In this document: positions 14,904-19,023 of the stretch, one piece after another
Position numbering within the stretch: the stretch's first letter is position 1
How the letters are laid out: every line of letters begins with the position of its first letter
DNA from: VBAS01 sp964508655
GTDB taxonomy: Bacteria > Bacteroidota > Bacteroidia > Chitinophagales > Chitinophagaceae
NCBI GenBank assembly: GCA_964508655.1
Contig: CAZDUO010000073.1
Coordinates: 1-19,023 of the forward strand
Reading direction: 5' to 3'
Length of the DNA stretch: 19,023 bases
Notes under the pieces: model-generated
What the model saw: only the letters and a program-made list of their open reading frames with translations
Told to the model about the DNA's origin: nothing
The model's database searches: none
Made by a program: the position numbers and the translations under genes

Positions 14904-15538
14904 TTGCCAAATAATTGTTGCTGTCTTTTTTTCATTTCCTCAGCAATAAATTTTCCATCATCGCCCTGCTCATCCAGTTTATGGATGATGTTGTGAAAGC
15001 TTTCTTCATCCTGGTTCTGGCTCAGCTTGAAGACATTGTCAATCGTCATCACTTCCACTTCAAAAGCAATGATGGCTTTCATCAGCTTTTCACGGTAACC
15101 AGGCGGTAAATTATCAAAAACAGTTGGTGAAGCGGCATTATTATTTTCAAAATGCAGGGTCAGTCTTCGCAAAAGATTTGACAGCGCCTCTTCATCCTGG
15201 AAACGGAGAATACCTCTTGCATGCACACTCATGTAGTTCCAGGTGCTTGCCTGTTGCGGGTTATCGTACCAGGCAGCGCTTACATAAGTGTGCGGACCGG
15301 TAAACACAGCCAGTACATGGGGGTTCTGTAAAAATGCTTTGTGATGATCAGTATTCTTCATGATATGTCCGGTAAGAAACAGCTTTCCATCTTTTTTTTC
15401 ATCAATAAACACCGGCACCTGTGTGGCTACGGGTTTGTTTTCTGCATTGGCACCGCAGAGAAATACAAAGGGATGCTCCCGCATAAACTGAAGCACCATA
15501 TCATTGTCGTATTCTTTAAAGTAGGGAAGATTGTACAT
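14900..15538 (-). CDS. PaiB-family FMN-binding protein
   Basis: About 212 residues from MYNLPYFKEYDND. Conserved blocks of this family are visible: YF-KE and HPFVFLCGANAENKPVATQVP, LTGHIMKNTDHHKAF, VFTGPHTYVSAAWYDN, TWNYMSVHARG and the C-terminal NVFKLSQNQDEESFHNII. These split-barrel proteins bind FMN; the Bacillus PaiB member is described as a negative regulator of sporulation and protease genes, but the role of most is unknown. The frame extends upstream to 15625, but those extra codons cover the GGTTGG flank repeat, so the start at 15538 is preferred. It overlaps gdpD and follows the four-helix-bundle gene by 34 bases. Confidence 0.85.
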   Translation of the reverse strand: MYNLPYFKEYDNDMVLQFMREHPFVFLCGANAENKPVATQVPVFIDEKKDGKLFLTGHIMKNTDHHKAFLQNPHVLAVFTGPHTYVSAAWYDNPQQASTWNYMSVHARGILRFQDEEALSNLLRRLTLHFENNNAASPTVFDNLPPGYREKLMKAIIAFEVEVMTIDNVFKLSQNQDEESFHNIIHKLDEQGDDGKFIAEEMKKRQQQLFGK

Positions 15539-15557
15539 GATTTGTTGGATGTTCGAA

Positions 15558-15574
15558 GTTGGAGGTTGGAAGTT
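15558..15574. repeat. flank repeat (GTTGGAGGTTGGAAGTT), left arm around the four-helix-bundle gene
   Basis: The segment GGAGGTTGGAAGTT (15561-15574) matches the reverse complement of 15996-16009 (GGAGGTTGGAGGTT) at 13 of 14 bases. The two arms bracket the four-helix-bundle gene in opposite orientation. Confidence 0.55.
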
Positions 15575-15968
15575 ATTTCGTGTTTTGTGGTTTGCGCTTG
15601 TATTTTGAAGAACCAAGATAGTCAATAAATGATTTTATCTTCTTGCCTGGTTTTACAGAAAAATCCAGTCTCAAATTCAGGATTTCTTCCGTAATATGTT
15701 TTCTGTCGAATGCCCGGTATAATTGCGATCTCACTTCGCCATTCGAACCTTTTGATATAACAAGAAATTGTTTAAACTCTTTATTGCTAAATCTTTCAAA
15801 ACCTACAGCAATGTTATCCATTACAGAGCCTGCAGAATTATTGATTTGAATTTTCAACTCAAAATCTTTTCCAAAGCTGCCTTCCTGGGTCATTTTATAA
15901 ATTACATTAGCCTGCTCTCTTGCCATCTGCCATATTTCTAAATCTTCAAACCTTTGGATAGTAGCCAT
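15573..15968 (-). CDS. four-helix-bundle protein (TIGR02436/S23-type)
   Basis: 131 residues from MATIQRFEDLEIWQMAREQA. The FEDLEIWQ-AREQANVIY opening, DFELKIQINNSAGSVMDNIAVGFERFSNKEF and the SKGSNGEVRSQLYRAFD block are typical of the family that includes the intervening-sequence proteins found in 23S rRNA genes of some bacteria. These form a pentameric four-helix bundle, and their function is unclear. The frame could start at 16004, but those codons run towards the flank repeat and the family normally starts with this short Met. Inverted GGTTGG-rich repeats lie on both sides, and the gene splits an otherwise plausible mrp-paiB-gdpD run, which suggests a mobile cassette. Confidence 0.8.
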   Translation of the reverse strand: MATIQRFEDLEIWQMAREQANVIYKMTQEGSFGKDFELKIQINNSAGSVMDNIAVGFERFSNKEFKQFLVISKGSNGEVRSQLYRAFDRKHITEEILNLRLDFSVKPGKKIKSFIDYLGSSKYKRKPQNTK

Positions 15969-15995
15969 ATCAGGAATTTTTGATTTTGTGATGAT

Positions 15996-16009
15996 AACCT
16001 CCAACCTCC
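15996..16009. repeat. flank repeat (AACCTCCAACCTCC), right arm
   Basis: Inverted partner of 15561-15574, with one mismatch. It continues into CATTTCCAATTTCCAACATC (16012-16031), a CCAAYTT-rich tract running into the end of mrp. Confidence 0.55.
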
Positions 16010-16029
16010 TACATTTCCAATTTCCAACA

Positions 16030-17130
16030 TCACGCAGTCACTTCCGAAATTTTTGTCGCTATAACATTTGCATTCCGCATGGCCACACTGCGCACCACAT
16101 GCGCTGCAAAATTTTCAAAAGCCTTTTTACTTACTTCATCATCACTCACCATCACCGGCACGCCCAGGTCACCGCCTTCACGTATGCTTTGCACCAATGG
16201 GATTTCACCCAAAAAGGGAATCTCGTATTCTTCGGCCAGCCGTTTACCGCCTTCTTTTCCGAAAATGTAATATTTATTCTGCGGCAATTCAGCAGGTATG
16301 AAATAACTCATGTTCTCCACCAGGCCGATGATGGGCACATTTACCTGCGCCTGGCCAAACATGGCGATGGCTTTTTTAGCATCAGCCAGTGCCACATCCT
16401 GCGGTGTGCTTACAATCACCACACCCGTCACCGGCACGGTTTGCACCAGCGTAAGATGAATATCGCCGGTGCCGGGTGGCATGTCAACAACAAGGTAATC
16501 CAGTTCGCCCCAATACACATCGGTTACAAACTGCCGGATGGCGCTGCTTGCCATGGGGCCCCGCCACACTACGGCATTCTTTTCATCCACCAGCAGGCCG
16601 ATGCTCATCAGTTTCAATCCGTATTTCTCCAGCGGTACTATCATGCCTTTACCTTCACCTGCATCCATCATCATCGGCCGCTGGCCGCGAACGCCAAACA
16701 TGATGGGCACACTGGGCCCGTAAATATCGGCATCCATCAATCCCACTTTGGCGCTACCCTGCGCCAGCGAAAGTGCAAGATTGGCTGCTACGGTACTTTT
16801 TCCCACGCCGCCTTTGCCGCTTACTACAGCAATAATGTTTTTTACTTTCGGCAGCACTGTGCCCGGGTCGGTTCTTTTTGTTGTGGTATTCGAAGTAAAA
16901 TTCACTTTTACATTTGCCTGTTTATTCACCAGCAGTTTGATTGCATTCATGCAGGCGGCGCCGATCATATCTTTCAGCGGGCAGGCCGGAGTAGTAAGCA
17001 CCACGGTAAATGAAACATCATTGCCGCTGACGACAATATCTTTCACCATGTTCAGCGTCACAATGTCTTTACCAAGGTCGGGTTCCTGCACATTGCCCAG
17101 CGCTTCCAGAATTTTTTCTTTAGTCATCAT
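16030..17130 (-). CDS. mrp: Mrp/ApbC-type P-loop Fe-S carrier ATPase
   Basis: About 366 residues from MMTKEKILEA. An N-terminal MIP18-like (DUF59) domain (about 1-85) contains TTPACPLKD with its conserved Cys (50). It is followed by a ParA/MinD-like ATPase with the deviant Walker A KGGVGKS (106-112), LMDADIYGPSVP, and LVVDMPPGTGD for Walker B. Family members bind and pass on Fe-S clusters. The C-terminal CxxC of many Mrp/ApbC proteins is missing: the corresponding place reads SYFIPAELPQNKYYIFGKEGG. The frame could start at 17163 but the -7 box TAACTTTGCA at 17161-17168 would leave no leader, so the MMTKEK start is favoured (17127 is equally possible). Confidence 0.88.
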   Translation of the reverse strand: MMTKEKILEALGNVQEPDLGKDIVTLNMVKDIVVSGNDVSFTVVLTTPACPLKDMIGAACMNAIKLLVNKQANVKVNFTSNTTTKRTDPGTVLPKVKNIIAVVSGKGGVGKSTVAANLALSLAQGSAKVGLMDADIYGPSVPIMFGVRGQRPMMMDAGEGKGMIVPLEKYGLKLMSIGLLVDEKNAVVWRGPMASSAIRQFVTDVYWGELDYLVVDMPPGTGDIHLTLVQTVPVTGVVIVSTPQDVALADAKKAIAMFGQAQVNVPIIGLVENMSYFIPAELPQNKYYIFGKEGGKRLAEEYEIPFLGEIPLVQSIREGGDLGVPVMVSDDEVSKKAFENFAAHVVRSVAMRNANVIATKISEVTA

Positions 17131-17160
17131 CAAGTATTTGTTAAAAGTAACTGTAAACTG

Positions 17161-17168
17161 CAAAGTTA
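17161..17168 (-). promoter_or_regulatory. -7 box (TAACTTTG) for mrp
   Basis: The minus strand reads TAACTTTGCA, a standard Bacteroidota -7 element, about 31 bases before the mrp start at 17130. It is divergent from the promoter-like box at 17215. Confidence 0.5.
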
Positions 17169-17214
17169 GCCGAATGCCATTCCAGTTTGGTTTACGAAAT
17201 CAGCAACTTGTCCC

Positions 17215-17222
17215 TATTTTTG
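17215..17222 (+). promoter_or_regulatory. candidate -7 box (TATTTTTG) for the secreted carboxypeptidase-regulatory-like gene
   Basis: TATTTTTG fits TAnnTTTG and ends 5 bases before a GTG start at 17228, implying a leaderless or near-leaderless transcript. A TTTG at 17186-17189 is spaced somewhat too far upstream for a good -33 box. Confidence 0.3.
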
Positions 17223-17227
17223 GCGCA

Positions 17228-17872
17228 GTGAAGAAAATTGTACAATACCTCGCTTTATTTTTTCTTGTGCCTGCTGCATCCCATGCACAGTTTGAGAATG
17301 TGCGTGATTCCGTAGTGCAGCTTTATGGCATTGTGATGACAGCCGACAGCCTCGTGGGCATTCCTGCCGTGAGTGTAGTGGTGCGTGGCCAGAACCGCGG
17401 CACCATTACCAACAACGATGGTGTGTTTTCTATCGTAGTGCTAAAAGGCGATGTGGTGGAATTCACCCATGTGAGCTACAAACCTAAAGTGGTCGCTATT
17501 CCGAAAAATCTTGAAGGCAACCAGTACAGCGTGGTGCAGCTGATGGTGATTGACACGGTGTATCTTCCCGCCACCATCATCCGGCCGCGGCCTAACCCCG
17601 CACAGTTTGCCCGTGATTTTGCAAACACAAAAGTACCCGACGATGATATTGAGATTGCCCGCAAAAACACTTCCGTTGCCAAACGAAGGGCCCTGATGAA
17701 GAGCACACCGGTTGATGGCGGCGAAGCATCCGGCATCCAGTTAAAAAATATTGCCACCAAAGCATATTATGCCGGGCAAAACCCGCCGCAGAATATTTTC
17801 AATCCCGCCGCATGGGTTGAGTTTATCGAGGCATGGAAGCGGGGGGATTTTAAGAGGAAAAATGCCCCCTGA
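17228..17872 (+). CDS. secreted protein with carboxypeptidase-regulatory-like (CarboxypepD_reg) domain
   Basis: From the GTG at 17228 the product has about 214 residues with a canonical signal peptide (MKKIVQYLALFFLVPAASHA). It then has a beta-sandwich of the type found at the N-terminus of Bacteroidota TonB-dependent receptors: VQLYGIVMTADSLVGIPAVS, VVVRGQNRGTITNNDGVFSI, VVLKGDVVEFTHVSYKP. The C-terminal half (about 105-214) is polar and not recognised. It has no receptor barrel, so it is a standalone domain. An ATG at 17174 would add 18 residues before the signal peptide. The stop codon TGA (17870-17872) lies inside the first palindromic repeat unit, so the last two or three residues come from the repeat. 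Confidence 0.8.
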   Translation: MKKIVQYLALFFLVPAASHAQFENVRDSVVQLYGIVMTADSLVGIPAVSVVVRGQNRGTITNNDGVFSIVVLKGDVVEFTHVSYKPKVVAIPKNLEGNQYSVVQLMVIDTVYLPATIIRPRPNPAQFARDFANTKVPDDDIEIARKNTSVAKRRALMKSTPVDGGEASGIQLKNIATKAYYAGQNPPQNIFNPAAWVEFIEAWKRGDFKRKNAP

Positions 17873-17923
17873 CCCCCTGGAGGGGGAACTTAGCCCCCTG
17901 TCCCCCTAAAGGGGGAACTTAGG
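17865..17923. repeat. two tandem palindromic repeat units
   Basis: Unit 1 (17865-17893) and unit 2 (17894-17923) are about 30 bases each and share CCCCCTG-A/T-CCCCCT-xx-AGGGGGAACTTAG. Unit 1 carries the variant core CCCCCTGGAGGGGG (17873-17886), unit 2 CCCCCTAAAGGGGG (17902-17915). Unit 2 is the reverse complement of the copy at 8187 with one change. Unit 1 contains the stop codon of the preceding gene. The rest of the spacer up to 18084 shows only a promoter-like box. Confidence 0.85.
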
Positions 17924-18043
17924 TTGAAGAATCTTTACTTGTTGGCATCTGTACAAAAGTTGAAATGTCTGCCCGGATGACAGGTCGGACGTCGTAATCT
18001 TGATCATCCTTTTCGCTGTTCAGCAAATAAAATCTGAACTACT

Positions 18044-18051
18044 TACATTTG
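18044..18051 (+). promoter_or_regulatory. candidate -7 box (TACATTTG) for the hydroxybutyryl-CoA dehydrogenase gene
   Basis: TACATTTGC fits TAnnTTTG plus the frequent trailing C. It lies about 80 bases before the favoured start at 18133 and 33 before an upstream in-frame ATG at 18085. No clear -33 TTTG is visible. Confidence 0.35.
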
Positions 18052-18100
18052 CTTTGATAAAAATTATTTATTCTTCCTCCTGAAATGAGTTTCAAATACT

Positions 18101-18112
18101 CCCCTTTAGGGG
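18101..18112. repeat. short palindrome CCCCTTTAGGGG in the 5' leader of the hbd gene
   Basis: This is the core of the same GC-rich family, without its longer arms. It lies between the possible -7 box and the favoured start of the downstream gene, in frame with an upstream ATG at 18085. Confidence 0.5.
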
Positions 18113-18132
18113 CGAAGGAAAACTTCAATCAC

Positions 18133-19023
18133 ATGAATATCACCGGGGGTATTTCCGTCGTCGGCGCAGGCACCATGGGCAACGGCATTGCGCATGTATT
18201 TGCTCTAAATGGTTTTAAAGTAACTCTCATTGATATTTCGCTGCAGCAACTGAACAAGGCGCTGGAAACAATTGCCAAAAATCTCGACCGCCAGCTTAGT
18301 AAAGGATTAATAACCGAGGAGCAGAAAAAAGCGGCGCTTGCCAATATCACCATTGAGGCCGACCTGGATGAAGGCGTACGCCATGCTGACCTTGTAGTGG
18401 AAGCCGCCACAGAAAACATCGAACTGAAACTGAAAATTTTTAAAGAGATAGATGAAGCGGCACCCAGGCATGCCATACTTGCCAGCAACACTTCTTCCAT
18501 TTCCATCACCAAAATTGCCCGTGCCACGCACCGCGATGAAAAAGTAATCGGCATGCACTTTATGAATCCCGTGCCGGTGATGAAGCTGGTGGAAATTATC
18601 AACGGGTACTCAACAAGCAAAGAAGTAACCGAAGCAATTGTTGAACTGAGCAAGCAAATAGGCAAAGTGCCTTGCGTGGTGAACGATTATCCCGGTTTTG
18701 TGGCCAACCGCATCCTGATGCCGATGATAAACGAAGCGATATACAGCCTGTACGAAGGTGTGGCCGGCGTGGAAGAAATTGACACGGTGATGAAGCTTGG
18801 CATGGCGCATCCCATGGGCCCGCTGCAGCTGGCCGATTTTATCGGGCTGGATGTTTGTCTTTCCATTCTGAATGTACTGCACGAAGGCTTCGGCAATCCC
18901 AAGTATGCGCCCTGTCCTTTGCTGGTAAACATGGTTACCGCCGGCAAGCTCGGTTGCAAAAGCGGCGAAGGATTTTATATTTATACGGCAGGGAGCAAGG
19001 AGCTGGTGCCTGCCCGGATTCGC
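18133..19023 (+). CDS. hbd: 3-hydroxybutyryl-CoA dehydrogenase (3' end cut by window)
   Basis: An NAD(P)-dependent enzyme interconverting 3-hydroxybutyryl-CoA and acetoacetyl-CoA, in fatty-acid and amino-acid breakdown. The product shows a Rossmann fold with VVGAGTMGNGIA (about 9-20), DLVVEAATENIELK, ILASNTSSIS, the catalytic-His block IGMHFMNPVPVMKLVEII, DYPGFVANRILMPMINEA, GMAHPMGPLQLADFIGLDV and a C-terminal KLGCKSGEGFYIY. 297 codons are present with no stop. The family usually ends soon after GxGFYxY, so only a few residues are probably missing. An in-frame ATG at 18085 would add MSFKYSPLGAKENFNH, partly repeat-encoded, so MNITGGISVVG is preferred. Confidence 0.88.
   Translation, partial: MNITGGISVVGAGTMGNGIAHVFALNGFKVTLIDISLQQLNKALETIAKNLDRQLSKGLITEEQKKAALANITIEADLDEGVRHADLVVEAATENIELKLKIFKEIDEAAPRHAILASNTSSISITKIARATHRDEKVIGMHFMNPVPVMKLVEIINGYSTSKEVTEAIVELSKQIGKVPCVVNDYPGFVANRILMPMINEAIYSLYEGVAGVEEIDTVMKLGMAHPMGPLQLADFIGLDVCLSILNVLHEGFGNPKYAPCPLLVNMVTAGKLGCKSGEGFYIYTAGSKELVPARIR

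Noticed and set aside
15539..15625. 29-residue N-terminal extension of the PaiB-like protein
   Set aside because: It translates the GGTTGG flank repeat (NNFQPPTSNIQQ) and the family normally starts at the MYNLPYF position.
15988..17013. 341-codon plus-strand open frame opposite mrp
   Set aside because: It is His-, Phe- and Cys-rich with no domain pattern, and mirrors the well-supported mrp gene on the other strand.
16748..17227. Long 5' extension of the secreted carboxypeptidase-regulatory-like frame
   Set aside because: The extension is antisense to mrp and places the signal peptide in the middle of the protein, so the gene starts near 17228 or 17174.
17865..17923. CRISPR-like array
   Set aside because: The two units are directly adjacent palindromes with no spacers, and no cas genes are present.
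8224..18133. A kynurenine/glutaryl-CoA degradation cluster
   Set aside because: kynU, gcdH and hbd are related in pathway but lie kilobases apart in different units among unrelated genes.

Overview
The window looks like chromosomal DNA of a Bacteroidota bacterium, most likely Chitinophagaceae or a close relative. The protein families point this way: FtsK followed by a LolA-type carrier, a 7TM-DISM sensor kinase, a kynureninase/PyrF/TolB-like cluster, a TIGR02436-type four-helix-bundle gene, and an Mrp ATPase without CxxC. So do TAnnTTTG-type -7 boxes upstream of several genes, weak Shine-Dalgarno use, and dispersed CCCCCTAAAGGGGG palindromes. A run of exactly 100 N and an exact frameshifting tandem duplication in ftsK suggest a draft assembly, possibly from a metagenome. 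The family assignments rest on reading the translations; no search was run.

Layout. 1-490: tail of an unidentified gene with a terminator, then an AT-rich spacer with a strong hairpin and a 5-codon mini-ORF. 491-1075 (+): UbiX-type flavin prenyltransferase. 1262-4977 (-): ftsK then lolA, with ftsK broken by a 391-bp duplication. 5139-7067 (+): sensor histidine kinase, divergent from ftsK. 7062-7956 (-): aroK overlapping a DUF423 membrane protein. 7957-8223: spacer with an ATG-less open frame and a palindromic repeat. 8224-9408 (-): glutaryl-CoA dehydrogenase. 9511-9981 (+): two small membrane proteins. 10052-13661 (-): kynU, pyrF and a TolB-like secreted protein that contains the assembly gap. 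13811-13963: glyoxalase-fold gene remnant. 14007-17130 (-): mrp, a four-helix-bundle gene, a PaiB-like flavoprotein and a glycerophosphodiester phosphodiesterase. 17228-17872 (+): secreted carboxypeptidase-regulatory-like protein. 18133-19023 (+): 3-hydroxybutyryl-CoA dehydrogenase, cut by the window end.

Most genes are housekeeping or central metabolism: chromosome segregation, shikimate and pyrimidine synthesis, Fe-S assembly, and amino-acid and acyl-CoA catabolism. Kynureninase, glutaryl-CoA dehydrogenase and hydroxybutyryl-CoA dehydrogenase could all serve tryptophan/lysine breakdown, but they lie in separate transcription units. I see no defence system, CRISPR array, prophage, transposase or biosynthetic cluster, and no convincing new system. 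The parts worth a second look are the ftsK duplication, the GC-rich palindrome family (one copy is translated inside gdpD and another supplies a stop codon), the four-helix-bundle gene bracketed by inverted GGAGGTTGG repeats, and the ATG-less open frame at 8045-8191.
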